A stretch of DNA of 64,000 bases from Deltaproteobacteria bacterium (lineage in GTDB: Bacteria > Myxococcota_A > Polyangia > Polyangiales > Ga0077539): positions 28,946 to 92,945 of the forward strand of contig JACRDB010000154.1 of NCBI GenBank assembly GCA_016218725.1, in the 5' to 3' direction. The notes beneath the pieces are model-generated. The model saw nothing but the letters and a program-made list of their open reading frames with translations. It had not been told where the DNA came from and did not search any database. Position 1 is the first letter of the stretch, and the number at the start of each line of letters is the position of its first letter. The position numbers and the translations under genes were made by a program. Below, in pieces: positions 8,474 to 17,074 of the stretch.

Positions 8474-9207
8474 CGACGGTCACCCTCGACGACGGGCTGG
8501 TGCTCCTGGCGCCCGGCGGGGTGTTCGCGCCGGACCTCTCGCTGCTGGTGGTGGCGGACCTCCACGGGGGCACGGTGCCTACGCTGAGGCACCGCGGGTA
8601 CGCGCTCCCGGACGCGGGGGACGAGGCCCTCCATGAGAAGCTCCGGGCGCTCCTGGCGGAGACCGACCCGCGCACCGTGGCCGTGGCCGGGGACCTCATT
8701 CACGGCCGCGGGGCGACGCTCGCGCGGGGCGGAGAGAGCGCCCTGAGCGCGCTCCTGGCGCTCTTCGAGGGCCGCTCGCTGGTGGTGGTCCCGGGCAACC
8801 ACGACGGCGCCGCGGCCCCGTGGCTGGAGCGCCCCGGGGTGACGGTCACCGAGCGCTACGCCCTCGGGCCCCACGTGGTGCTCCACGGAGACGAAGACCC
8901 TCCCGCGCTCAAGGCGCTCCGGGACGCGTGCCTCGCGCGCGGCGGGAGGGTGCTGGCGGGGCACCTGCACCCGGCGCTCACGCTCCAGGGGGGAGGGGCC
9001 CGCAGGAGGGTGCCGGCGTTCGCGTGGGCGCCGGGGTGGCTCTCCCTGCCCGCGCTCTCCCCGTGGGCGCGGGGCGCGGAGCTGCGCAGCCGCCAGCACG
9101 CGCGCCCCCTGGAGGCCGTGGTGCCCGCCGAGGAGCTCTCGCTGGCGGTGGTGCTGGCGCGGGGGGTGGTGCCCGTGGGGACCCTCGCGCGGGTGCGCCA
9201 GGCGTAG
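8470..9207 (+). CDS. pdeM: PdeM-like metallophosphoesterase/endonuclease
   Basis: 245 residues from a GTG that overlaps the helicase stop by four bases. The calcineurin-type metal motifs appear in order: VVADLHGG (DxH), VAGDLIHG (GD), VPGNHDG (GNHD) and GHLHP (GHxH). The arrangement DLHGGTVPTLRHRGYALP matches the PdeM group, which uses a two-metal site to cut phosphodiesters and is found with ligase-associated helicases in a DNA damage response. Direct coupling to the Lhr-like gene supports this. The C-terminal 60 residues (from ALSPWARGAEL) show no further motif. Confidence 0.85.
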   Translation: MTTVTLDDGLVLLAPGGVFAPDLSLLVVADLHGGTVPTLRHRGYALPDAGDEALHEKLRALLAETDPRTVAVAGDLIHGRGATLARGGESALSALLALFEGRSLVVVPGNHDGAAAPWLERPGVTVTERYALGPHVVLHGDEDPPALKALRDACLARGGRVLAGHLHPALTLQGGGARRRVPAFAWAPGWLSLPALSPWARGAELRSRQHARPLEAVVPAEELSLAVVLARGVVPVGTLARVRQA

Positions 9208-9237
9208 TAGTGGGTGCTGGAGAACGGAGGCACCACG

Positions 9238-10101
9238 GTGAGCACGGTGTTGGCGGAGCTGGTGAAGCTCCTGGCGCTTGAGAAGATCGAGGAGAACCTC
9301 TTCCGGGGGCAGAGCCAGGACCTGGGCTGGGGGGCGGTCTTCGGCGGGCAGGTGCTGGGGCAGGCGCTCTCGGCGGCGGTGCAGACCGTGGCCGAGGAGC
9401 GCCAGGTGCACTCGTTCCATGCGTATTTCATGCGACCGGGGGACGTCTCCCGGCCCATCGTGTACGAGGTCCGGAGGCTGCGGGACGGGACGAGCTTCTC
9501 CACCCGCGGGGTGGAGGCGGTGCAGGGGGGCCAGGCGATCTTCCACCTGACGGCGAGCTTCCAGAAGCTGGAGGCGGGCTTCGAGCACCAGGACCCGATG
9601 CCCGAGGCCCCGGCGCCGGACGCCCTGCCCACGGAGCAGGAGCGCTTCGCGGCGTACGCCTCGCGACTGCCGAAGGTCCTGCGCGAGCGCGCCCTCACCC
9701 CGAGGCCCTTTGAACTCCGCCCGGTGGAGCCCCGAGAAGACCCGTTCCTCCCGACGCCGAGGCCCCCGCGGAGGATGGTGTGGCTCCGGGCCGTGGGCGC
9801 GCTGCCGGAGGACCCTGCCCTGCACCGCTACCTCCTGGCGTACGCCTCGGACCACGCCTTCGTGACCACGGCGCTCCTGCCCCACGGGGTGACCTGGCTC
9901 ACGCCGGGGATGCAGGTGGCCAGCCTGGACCATGCCCTGTGGTTCCACCAGCCCTTCCGGGTGGACGAGTGGCTCCTGCACGTGATCGACAGCCCCAAGG
10001 CCCACGGAGCCCGAGGCCTGGTGCGCGGTCAGGTGTTCACCCGCGACGGTCGCCTCGTGGCCTCCACCGCCCAGGAGGGCCTGCTGCGACACCGAGGATG
10101 A
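9238..10101 (+). CDS. tesB: acyl-CoA thioesterase II
   Basis: 287 residues, the usual TesB size, with two hotdog domains. ENLFRGQSQDLGWGAVFGGQ and HSFHAYFMRPGD are the family N-terminal blocks; DHAFVTTALL and SLDHALWFHQPFRVDEWLLH give the C-terminal domain with the catalytic Asp/Gln/Thr region. It hydrolyses acyl-CoA to free fatty acid and CoA in the cytoplasm. The GTG at 9238 is chosen because GGAGG lies seven bases upstream; 9214 has no such site. It follows pdeM by 30 bases and may be cotranscribed. Confidence 0.92.
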   Translation: MSTVLAELVKLLALEKIEENLFRGQSQDLGWGAVFGGQVLGQALSAAVQTVAEERQVHSFHAYFMRPGDVSRPIVYEVRRLRDGTSFSTRGVEAVQGGQAIFHLTASFQKLEAGFEHQDPMPEAPAPDALPTEQERFAAYASRLPKVLRERALTPRPFELRPVEPREDPFLPTPRPPRRMVWLRAVGALPEDPALHRYLLAYASDHAFVTTALLPHGVTWLTPGMQVASLDHALWFHQPFRVDEWLLHVIDSPKAHGARGLVRGQVFTRDGRLVASTAQEGLLRHRG

Positions 10102-10124
10102 GCGCGGGTGCTCCGGAGTTGTGC

Positions 10125-10130
10125 TAGGGT
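10125..10130 (+). promoter_or_regulatory. -10-like hexamer for FG-GAP lipoprotein gene
   Basis: TAGGGT ends eight bases before the ATG at 10139, with no Shine-Dalgarno sequence at normal distance. Leaderless transcript candidate. Confidence 0.35.
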
Positions 10131-10138
10131 GCCCAGGG

Positions 10139-12388
10139 ATGCTTCTACGTAGGGTGGTATGGTGCGCGGTGGGGACGGCGGCGCTCGCCCTCCTCCCGGC
10201 GGGGTGCTCACCAAAGCGCGGGCCCTCGGAGCAGTGCGCCTTCAACGACGACTGCGAGAACCCGCTGGTCTGCGCCGGGGGCTTCTGCCGCGCCCCGTGC
10301 CAGACCGATCGAGACTGCGCCGGGGGCCTGCGGTGCCTGCCGGGGCCCTCCGAGGGGCTCCTGCTGTGCCTGCCGCCCGCGGCCACCCCGCGGTGCCGGC
10401 ACGACACGGACTGCGCCGCCGGGCTGGTGTGCCTCCCCCGAGGCGTCTGCGGGCGCGAGTGCGTCGAGGACATAGACTGCCGGGCGCGCAACCCCTTCAC
10501 CTCCTGTGAGCGCTCCTCCGGGCGCTGTATCCTGGAGCGTGCGCCAGCCATGGACGCCGGCAGGGACGTGACCGTTGATGTATCAATGGATACTTCAACG
10601 GATATTACAACGGATATTACAACGGATATCGCGACCGAGGTGTCCCGGGACGTGACCCTGGACGTGACCCCGGACGTGACCCCGGACGTGACCCCGGACG
10701 TGACCCCGGACGTGACCCCGGACGCGGCGCCGGACGTGACCTCGGACGTGACCCCGGACGTGACCCCGGACGCGGCGCCGGACGCCGGGCCGCCGTCGAC
10801 CAGCGAGGCGATCCCGGTGTACCCGCCGTCGGGGTCCGTGCTGTCGGGGGTGCCCACGAGCTTCTCCTGGAGCGAGCTGGCGCGCTCGGCGGGGCACTTC
10901 GATCAGGTGCGGGTGGAGGTCTGCGCGGACCGGCTCTGCGCCACGGTGCTCGGGCGGGTGGACGCCCCGGCGGTGGGCGCCTCGGGGAGCTCTCCGGTGC
11001 GCGGGACCGTCGCGCTCCCGAGCGCGCTGCCGGCGCGGGGGAGGTACTTCTGGCGCACGCGCTCGGGGCTCCGGGGGAGCTTCTCGCCCCCCAGCGCGAC
11101 GATGTTCTTCTCCGTGGACCGGCCCGCGGCGGCCACGCACACCCGGGCGGTGTTCACCACCCTCCGGATGGACCTGAACGGCGACGGGGTGACGGACACC
11201 GCAATCGGGATGCCGAGCGTGAACGCGGTGCAGATCCTGATGGGGTTGCCCTCGGGCGCGGGCGGGGGCTTCGTGCGGATGTTCACGGTCTCTACGGAGT
11301 CCTTGCGCCTCACGGCGCCGGGCTTCGGGCGCCTGGTGCGCCCGGCCGGGGACCAGGACGGCGACGGTCGCTCGGAGCTCCTCGTGGGCGCCAACGAGGC
11401 GCTCTTCGCCCTCCAGATGGCGGGCGAGCCGTCGGCCCCCAGGATGGAGGTGCTGCACACCCTCGGGGGCGTCCCCCCGGGGCGCGGCTTCGGGCTCCTG
11501 GGCGCCGCCGTCGGGGACCTCAACGAGGACGGCTTCGGGGACGTCGTGGCGGGCGCGCCGCTGGACCCGTCGACCACGCCAAACCCTGGCGCCTACGGCT
11601 TCTATGGCCGCGCCGCCGCGGGGACGCTCACGTACAACTTCTTCCTGGACCGGGGCGGCGCGGGCTTCGGGGGGGCCCTGGCGGGCCTCGGGGACTTCTT
11701 CGGCAACGGCGCCGGGGCCCTGGCGGTGAGCACCGCGGGCCAGTCCCCCACGGTGAGGCTCTACCGCTCCAGCGCCACGGGCATCACGGGCTTCTCCATG
11801 GCGCCCCCGGCGGACGTGCACCGGAGCTTCGGCGCGGCGCTCGCGGGCGTCGGAGACTTCAACGGCGACGGCCTGCCGGACCTCGTGGTGGGCGCCCCGG
11901 ACACCCGCGGAGGCAAGACCCTCGGCCAGGTCTGGATGCTCTCGGGCACGCCCACGCCGGAGCGCAGCACCTACCTCCCGCTGGTCACCCCGGACGGGGC
12001 GTCGTCGGCGTACGGCGAGGTGGCGGGCGCCGCCGGGGACCTGGACAACGACGGCTACGCCGACGCGGTGGTGGGCGAGCACGGCGGAGACCTCACGGTG
12101 TACTTCGGCGGGCCGACGGGCGGGCGCGTGCGCAGGCTGACCATCAACACCACGGAGGTCATGGTGGGCCGCACGCTCCTCGGGACGCCGTGCGACATCA
12201 ACGGCGATGGCTTCGACGAGTTCCCCGTGGGGAGCTCCGACGGGAACACGGTCTGGCTGGTGGGCCTGGACGCCGCGCGCGCCGCGCTGGTGCCGCTGCG
12301 CATGGAGCGCACCCGGATGGCCGGCACGCCCGTGGCGTCGAGGGTCCCGAGGACGCCGCCCGGGCGGCGCTGGGCGAGGAGGTGGTGA
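10139..12388 (+). CDS. FG-GAP beta-propeller lipoprotein with Cys-rich head
   Basis: 749 residues. The signal ends in the lipobox LLPAGC. It is followed by a Cys-rich head (about residues 35-135) made of CxxDxDC modules such as CAFNDDCENPLVC and CQTDRDCAGGLRC, then an Asp-periodic tether (DVTPDVTP type, about 140-220), a beta sandwich-like stretch with a ..YFWRTRSG.. motif, and an FG-GAP propeller. Calcium-type blades include DLNGDGVTD, DQDGDGRSE, DLNEDGFGD, DFNGDGLPD, DLDNDGYAD and DINGDGFDE. Such propellers usually bind proteins or carbohydrates; the ligand is unknown. The next lipoprotein begins two bases after the stop and shares the Cys module, so the pair probably works together. Confidence 0.88.
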   Translation: MLLRRVVWCAVGTAALALLPAGCSPKRGPSEQCAFNDDCENPLVCAGGFCRAPCQTDRDCAGGLRCLPGPSEGLLLCLPPAATPRCRHDTDCAAGLVCLPRGVCGRECVEDIDCRARNPFTSCERSSGRCILERAPAMDAGRDVTVDVSMDTSTDITTDITTDIATEVSRDVTLDVTPDVTPDVTPDVTPDVTPDAAPDVTSDVTPDVTPDAAPDAGPPSTSEAIPVYPPSGSVLSGVPTSFSWSELARSAGHFDQVRVEVCADRLCATVLGRVDAPAVGASGSSPVRGTVALPSALPARGRYFWRTRSGLRGSFSPPSATMFFSVDRPAAATHTRAVFTTLRMDLNGDGVTDTAIGMPSVNAVQILMGLPSGAGGGFVRMFTVSTESLRLTAPGFGRLVRPAGDQDGDGRSELLVGANEALFALQMAGEPSAPRMEVLHTLGGVPPGRGFGLLGAAVGDLNEDGFGDVVAGAPLDPSTTPNPGAYGFYGRAAAGTLTYNFFLDRGGAGFGGALAGLGDFFGNGAGALAVSTAGQSPTVRLYRSSATGITGFSMAPPADVHRSFGAALAGVGDFNGDGLPDLVVGAPDTRGGKTLGQVWMLSGTPTPERSTYLPLVTPDGASSAYGEVAGAAGDLDNDGYADAVVGEHGGDLTVYFGGPTGGRVRRLTINTTEVMVGRTLLGTPCDINGDGFDEFPVGSSDGNTVWLVGLDAARAALVPLRMERTRMAGTPVASRVPRTPPGRRWARRW
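10573..10630 (+). repeat. AT-rich 12-base repeat patch in tether coding region
   Basis: Inside the GC-rich lipoprotein gene the codons turn AT-rich in a short run built on GGATATTACAAC units, encoding MDTSTDITTDI-type residues. The surrounding tether uses GAC/GTG/CCG codons. A similar AT-rich patch occurs at 17387-17437 in another lipoprotein gene. Confidence 0.6.
10649..10780 (+). repeat. tandem 12-bp repeat encoding the DVTP tether
   Basis: Eleven near-identical units of GACGTGACCCCG (some read GACGCGGCGCCG) run head to tail in frame, each adding DVTP or DAAP. Copy number is likely to vary among strains by slippage without breaking the frame. Confidence 0.85.
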
Positions 12389-12390
12389 CG

Positions 12391-12834
12391 GTGCACACGC
12401 GATGGCTCTGGCTCCTGGGTGCGCTCTCCGCGTGGGCATGCAGCCCCGCGCGGCGCGCGGTGGACACGCAGTGCGCCTTCAACGACGACTGCGCCGAGGG
12501 CCTGGTGTGCTTCGCGCGGTACTGCCGCACGACGTGCCGCACGGACCGGGACTGCACCACCGCCAACTACCGCTGCGTGCCCAGCGATGACCCTACGAAG
12601 TCCGTGTGCGTCCCGCCCACCTCACCGGGGTTCTGTCGGTACACCTCGCAGTGCCCGGAGCGCACCGTGTGCTCGCCCCTCGGGGCCTGCGAGGCCCAGT
12701 GTCGGAGCGACCGGGACTGCCGCTTCGGGGACTACTGCGGCACCTGCGGCGACGCCGGGCTGTGCTCCTACCACCCGGCCCTGACCGACGGCGGCGCCCC
12801 GGAGGTGGGGCTCTGCGCGGCGGACGGCGGGTGA
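12391..12834 (+). CDS. small Cys-rich lipoprotein
   Basis: 147 residues. The GTG start at 12391 has AGGAGG about eight bases upstream. VHTRWLWLLGALSAWAC is a short lipoprotein-type signal with Cys at the end of the hydrophobic run. The mature part repeats the CxxDxDC module of the upstream FG-GAP protein (CAFNDDCAEGLVC, CRTDRDC, CRSDRDCRFGDYC), with about 18 cysteines in all, presumably disulfide-bonded outside the cytoplasm. The gene begins two bases after the FG-GAP stop, so the two form an operon and probably a complex. No enzymatic motif is visible. Confidence 0.8.
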   Translation: MHTRWLWLLGALSAWACSPARRAVDTQCAFNDDCAEGLVCFARYCRTTCRTDRDCTTANYRCVPSDDPTKSVCVPPTSPGFCRYTSQCPERTVCSPLGACEAQCRSDRDCRFGDYCGTCGDAGLCSYHPALTDGGAPEVGLCAADGG

Positions 12835-12900
12835 CCGGTATGCGGCCGAGGGTTCCCCCGCGGTCCCGGGTCCCTGTACCCTCGGGGGCGGAGGCTCGCA

Positions 12901-14316
12901 ATGGTTGACCCGCTCGCGGTCCCGGCGGAGTTCAAGGGGGGCCAGGTCCTGGGGAAGTACCGCATCGTCCGGAAGCTTGGCGAGGGGGGCATGGGCGCGG
13001 TCTACGAGGCCCTCCACGAGAGGCTCTCCAAGCGGGTGGTGCTCAAGGTGCTCAAGCCCGAGCTGGCCCGCCACGGCGAGGCCTACGCGCGCTTCCTGCG
13101 CGAGGGCTCCAACGCCACGAGGGTGCGCCACCCGAACGCCGTGGACGTCACCGACGTGGACGAGGTGGACGGCGTCCCCTTCCTGGTGATGGAGTACCTG
13201 GAGGGCGAGAACCTGGGGGTGTACCTCAAGCGCCAGCGGCGCCTGGAGGTGGACACCATCGTGGAGCTCCTGGTGCCGGTGCTCGCCGCGGTGTCCGCCG
13301 CCCACGCCGAGCGGCTCCTGCACCGGGACCTCAAGCCCGAGAACATCTTCCTGGCGCGCACCCGGGACGGCGCCATCGTGCCCAAGGTGCTGGACTTCGG
13401 GATCTCCCGGCTGGAGACCCACGAGGGCCCCAACCTCACGGCCACCAACGCCGCCCTCGGGACGCCCGCCTATATGTCGCCGGAGCAGTTCCACAGCACC
13501 CGCGACGTGGACCTCCGCACGGACATCTGGGCCCTCGGGGTGATTCTCTATGAGCTCTCCACCGGGCGGCTGCCCTTCACGGGGACGTCGCCGTATGCGA
13601 TCGCCTTCGCGGTGACCAGCGGCGAGTGCACGCCGCCGAGGCAGGTGGTCCCCACGCTCCCCGAGGCCTTCGAGGCCGTGGTGCTGAGGGCGCTCGCGCG
13701 CGACCCCGAGGCGCGCTTCCCCACCGTGGACGCGATGAGCCTGGCCTTGCAGGACTGCGCGTCGACGCCCGGGGATGGTCCCAGGAGTTCGGTCCAGAGC
13801 ACCCTCCCGGACGTCACCGTCGGGCCGCCGCCCCCGTCGGAGCCCGCGCCCGCGGCCCTCGGAGGGACCCTGGCGGGGCTCTCGGGTCCCATCCCCGCGC
13901 CCCCGGTCCTTCCAGGGCGCCGTCGTCAGGTCCTTGGTCTTGGCCTGGGCCTGCCGATGCTGGGCCTGGTCGCGTGGAGGGCCTTGACACCCTCCGGCGC
14001 TCCTGCGTCGTCCCAGGCGCCTCGCCCGGCGGTGGCGCCCACGGTCAATCCGCACGCGGAGCCCGCGATCGTGGTGAGGCGGGTGGCGCTCCCAACGGCG
14101 GCGCCGGAGCCTGTGGTGGTGCCCGCCGTGGTGCCCCTGGGGGCGACGCCAGACGCAGGACCCGCGCTCGCCCGAGGCCCCACGCCGCGAGCGCCCAATC
14201 CCGCCCGCCGCCGCCACGCCCGCCCCGGCCCGGAGACCCCTGGGCCGCCGTCGGGGCCTCCGTCGGGGCCCGCCACCACCGCGCCCACGAACCCCGGCGC
14301 GCCAGGGAACTACTGA
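12901..14316 (+). CDS. Hanks-type Ser/Thr protein kinase, membrane anchored
   Basis: 471 residues. All kinase motifs are present: glycine loop GEGGMGAVY (27-35), ATP-binding Lys49 in RVVLK, catalytic loop HRDLKPEN (from His141), DFG (165-167) and the GTPAYMSPEQ activation/P+1 segment. A proline-rich linker follows, then one transmembrane segment near LGLGLGLPMLGLVAW, then a proline/alanine/threonine-rich external tail with no recognised sensor domain. GGAGG upstream supports the ATG. The TPR/PEGA gene starts three bases after its stop, a pairing common in myxobacteria where the partner is a likely client or co-sensor. Confidence 0.95.
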   Translation: MVDPLAVPAEFKGGQVLGKYRIVRKLGEGGMGAVYEALHERLSKRVVLKVLKPELARHGEAYARFLREGSNATRVRHPNAVDVTDVDEVDGVPFLVMEYLEGENLGVYLKRQRRLEVDTIVELLVPVLAAVSAAHAERLLHRDLKPENIFLARTRDGAIVPKVLDFGISRLETHEGPNLTATNAALGTPAYMSPEQFHSTRDVDLRTDIWALGVILYELSTGRLPFTGTSPYAIAFAVTSGECTPPRQVVPTLPEAFEAVVLRALARDPEARFPTVDAMSLALQDCASTPGDGPRSSVQSTLPDVTVGPPPPSEPAPAALGGTLAGLSGPIPAPPVLPGRRRQVLGLGLGLPMLGLVAWRALTPSGAPASSQAPRPAVAPTVNPHAEPAIVVRRVALPTAAPEPVVVPAVVPLGATPDAGPALARGPTPRAPNPARRRHARPGPETPGPPSGPPSGPATTAPTNPGAPGNY

Positions 14317-14319
14317 ACA

Positions 14320-15318
14320 ATGAAGGGCCCCCACAGCGCGCTCGCCCTCGCGCTCCTCCTGGTCGCCGGGGGAGCCTCGGCGCAGGCCACGGACCCCGAT
14401 GGGCTCCACCGGCTGGGCATGGAGCTGCGCGCCAGCCACCGGGACGCCGAGGCCGCGGCGATCTTCCAGGACCTCTGGACCCAGACCCACGAGCCCCGCG
14501 CGAGGATCCGCCTGGGGCTCGCCCAGGGCGCCCTCGGGCGCTGGCTTGAGGCCGAGGAGAACCTCCGCCTCGGCCTCGGCGTGGCGAACGACCCGTGGGT
14601 GCAGAGCAACCGCGCGCGCATCGAAGCCGACCTGGCCAACGTGCGCGCGCACCTCGGCCGCCTGGAGGTGCTCTGCGACGCGCCGGGCGCCACCGCCACG
14701 CTGGACGGACGCGACCTCGGACGCCTCCCGCTCGCCGAGCCCATGTGGGTGAGTGTGGGTACGGTGACCTTGGAGGTGCGCGCCGAGGGGCGGCGGCCAT
14801 ACCGTGAGTCGTTGGAGGTGCTGGCGAACGTGCTGCACCGTGAGCGGGTGGTGCTGGAGACCCTCGCGCCGGTGGTGAGCGTGACGCCGCAACCGCCACC
14901 GCCGCCGCCACCACCGCTGCCGCAGCCGCGGGCGCCACCGCCGCGCGCGCCGGCGCCCTCGACGGGGAGCGGAAGGCGCACGCTGGGCTGGGCGGGGGTG
15001 GCGAGCGGGGTCACGCTGGTGGGCGGGGGCGGGGTGCTGCTGCTCGTAGGAGACGCCTTCGCCGCGCGCTGGAACGATGACAGTGTGTGCCTCCCGCCGG
15101 GGAGTTACCGCCAGGACGTCTGCGACGGTGAGCGCGAGGCGGCGGAGACGCTGCGCCCGCTCGGCGGGGTACTGCTGGGCCTCGGCGGGGCGGTGGCGCT
15201 GGCGGGGACGCTGCTCCTGCTGCTCCCGGCGGCGCCGCGGGAGCGCCGGGCCACCACGGCGCTGCGCTGCGGTCCGGGTGTGGGCGGGGCGCAGCTCTTC
15301 TGCGAGGGTACGTTCTGA
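14320..15318 (+). CDS. TPR/PEGA-domain membrane protein, partner of kinase
   Basis: 332 residues with a cleavable signal ending GGASAQA. Residues about 25-110 look like TPR helices (ASHRDAEAAAIFQDLW, ARIRLGLAQGALGRW), followed by a PEGA domain (LEVLCDAPGATATLDGRDLG ... RPYRE) that is often cell-wall or envelope facing. A proline-rich linker leads to two membrane segments (WAGVASGVTLVGGGGVLLLVG and GVLLLGLGGAVALAGTLLLLLP) separated by a short Cys-containing loop. It is three bases downstream of the kinase gene, so coexpression is almost certain. Confidence 0.85.
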   Translation: MKGPHSALALALLLVAGGASAQATDPDGLHRLGMELRASHRDAEAAAIFQDLWTQTHEPRARIRLGLAQGALGRWLEAEENLRLGLGVANDPWVQSNRARIEADLANVRAHLGRLEVLCDAPGATATLDGRDLGRLPLAEPMWVSVGTVTLEVRAEGRRPYRESLEVLANVLHRERVVLETLAPVVSVTPQPPPPPPPPLPQPRAPPPRAPAPSTGSGRRTLGWAGVASGVTLVGGGGVLLLVGDAFAARWNDDSVCLPPGSYRQDVCDGEREAAETLRPLGGVLLGLGGAVALAGTLLLLLPAAPRERRATTALRCGPGVGGAQLFCEGTF

Positions 15319-15346
15319 CGGGGCCGTCCGAGGGAGCATTGGCGTG

Positions 15347-16960
15347 ATGGGTCGCTGGACACGATGGACGGTCTGCGTGGCGCTCGCTCTCTGGGGGTGC
15401 AGGGCGCTCAAACCGGGGACCGATTTCGGTCCGGTGGACGGCGCGTCGCGGGAGGCAGGGGCGACGGACGGGCCCTCCCTGGATACGAGCGCGGACGCCG
15501 CCCCGGACGCCGCCCCGGATCGCGCGGAAGCGCCGGGAGAGGTGTCCCTGGACGGCGCCCGGGACGCTTCGGTCGACGTCGCGCCGGACCGCGGGGACGC
15601 TGCGTCGGGCGAGGTGGCACCCCCGCCAGACGTGTCCCTGGACGCTCCGACGGGCCCGAGGTTGACCCTGGCGGTGCGCGTCGGGAACGCCCGGAACGAC
15701 CAGGGGCGCGCGATCCATGTGGACGGCGGCGGCATGATCTTGCTGGCGGGGTTCTTCGAGGGCCTCCTGCGCTTCCCTGGATTATCCGACGCGCTCTCCC
15801 TGGGCGGCGAGGACGGCTTCGTGGCGCTGTTCACCCCCGACGGGCACCCCCGGTGGGCCCGCCGGATCGGGGGTCCAGGCAATGACCGCGCCCTGGACGT
15901 CGCGACGGACAGCGCCGACAACGTCTACGTCACGGGGTACTTCCGGGACACGGTGAACCTGCCCGGCGCGGCCCTGAACGCGATCGGGCTCACGGACCTT
16001 TACCTCATCTCGTACACCCGCGACGGGACCTTCCGCTGGGCGCGGCAGCTCGGGACCCCCGGCTATGACCTGGGCACCCGGGTGGCGGTGGCCTTCGGGG
16101 GCGGCTCCGACGCGGTGTATGTCCTCGGGGCGCAGGGTTTGGGATTCCTCCCGGGGGTCACAGCGCCGGTGCTGGGTCCCTCGGCGATCGTCGTGACGCG
16201 CTTCACCCCGGAGGGCGAAACGCCGAGGTCGGAGACGTGGTCCTCGACCGGGATCGCGGTCCCCCAGGGGCTGACGGTGACGAGCGACCGGAGGCTCGTC
16301 GTGAGCGGGGCGTTCTCGGGCATGATGACCCTGGGCGCCGCCGGGATGCTCACGGCGGACACCGGGACGGGGCTCTTCGTCGCCGGGTTGAACGAGCCTG
16401 GCATCGCCTCCTGGGCGCGGCGGGTGTCGACCACCGTGGCCGGGACCGAGCTCGCCGAGGCCGTGGTCGCGGCGGACGACGCGGGGCGCTCCTACGTGGC
16501 CGGCTCCCTCAGCGGGACCGACTACCTCCGCGGGGAGCTGTCCCCGCGGGCCGGCGCCAACCGCGATTTGTTCTTCGCGCAGCTCGAAGCGTCGGGCGCG
16601 AGCCGGAGCAACATGCTCTCCGTGGCCCCGGGGAGCCAGTACCTGGGTGGGATCGCGTATGGGCGCGAAGGCCAGCTCCACTTCGCGGGGTCCTTCAACC
16701 CCACCGCGGACCTGGGCCCGCCCGCGCTCACCTCCGCCGGGGACCTCGACGTCCTGGTGGGGGGGCTCCCGGCCGCCCTCGGCGCCCCGCGCTGGGTCCG
16801 TCGCTACGGCGGCCCTGGCGCCGACGAGGCCACGGATGTCGTGAGCGTCCCCGGCGGCGCGGTGGTCACGGGCTACTTCAGCGACACCATGGTCACCGAG
16901 GCGGGCACCCTCACCAGCATGGGCGGCACGGACATCTTCCTCCTGCGCTTCGCGGAGTGA
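15347..16960 (+). CDS. SBBP-type beta-propeller lipoprotein
   Basis: 537 residues. MGRWTRWTVCVALALWGC gives a lipoprotein signal; an Asp-rich tether follows (DAAPDAAPDRAEAPG). From about residue 105 the protein repeats blocks such as WARRIGG.GNDRALDVATDSADNVYVTGYF and WARQLGTPGYDLGTRVAVA, the SBBP/beta-propeller pattern, through to VTGYFSDTMV and DIFLLRFAE. No catalytic residues are evident; a binding role at the cell surface is inferred. An alternative GTG lies one codon upstream. It starts 28 bases after the PEGA gene on the same strand. Confidence 0.85.
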   Translation: MGRWTRWTVCVALALWGCRALKPGTDFGPVDGASREAGATDGPSLDTSADAAPDAAPDRAEAPGEVSLDGARDASVDVAPDRGDAASGEVAPPPDVSLDAPTGPRLTLAVRVGNARNDQGRAIHVDGGGMILLAGFFEGLLRFPGLSDALSLGGEDGFVALFTPDGHPRWARRIGGPGNDRALDVATDSADNVYVTGYFRDTVNLPGAALNAIGLTDLYLISYTRDGTFRWARQLGTPGYDLGTRVAVAFGGGSDAVYVLGAQGLGFLPGVTAPVLGPSAIVVTRFTPEGETPRSETWSSTGIAVPQGLTVTSDRRLVVSGAFSGMMTLGAAGMLTADTGTGLFVAGLNEPGIASWARRVSTTVAGTELAEAVVAADDAGRSYVAGSLSGTDYLRGELSPRAGANRDLFFAQLEASGASRSNMLSVAPGSQYLGGIAYGREGQLHFAGSFNPTADLGPPALTSAGDLDVLVGGLPAALGAPRWVRRYGGPGADEATDVVSVPGGAVVTGYFSDTMVTEAGTLTSMGGTDIFLLRFAE

Positions 16961-17061
16961 CCCAGCGAGCACACGGAGCAGGAAGGTGGACGCCAACCTC
17001 GCCGTGCATGGAGCCCGGACGTGCGGGCGCCTGCACGGGAGCAGCAGCGCGTCCACTGGCG

Positions 17062-17067
17062 TACACT
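17062..17067 (+). promoter_or_regulatory. -10-like hexamer for hydrolase lipoprotein gene
   Basis: TACACT ends seven bases before the ATG at 17075; only a C-run lies between, so no ribosome binding site is visible. Confidence 0.4.
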
Positions 17068-17074
17068 GCCCCCC

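Noticed and set aside
12622..15921. Minus-strand frame of 1099 codons
   Set aside because: Antisense to the kinase and PEGA genes, which carry full motif sets.
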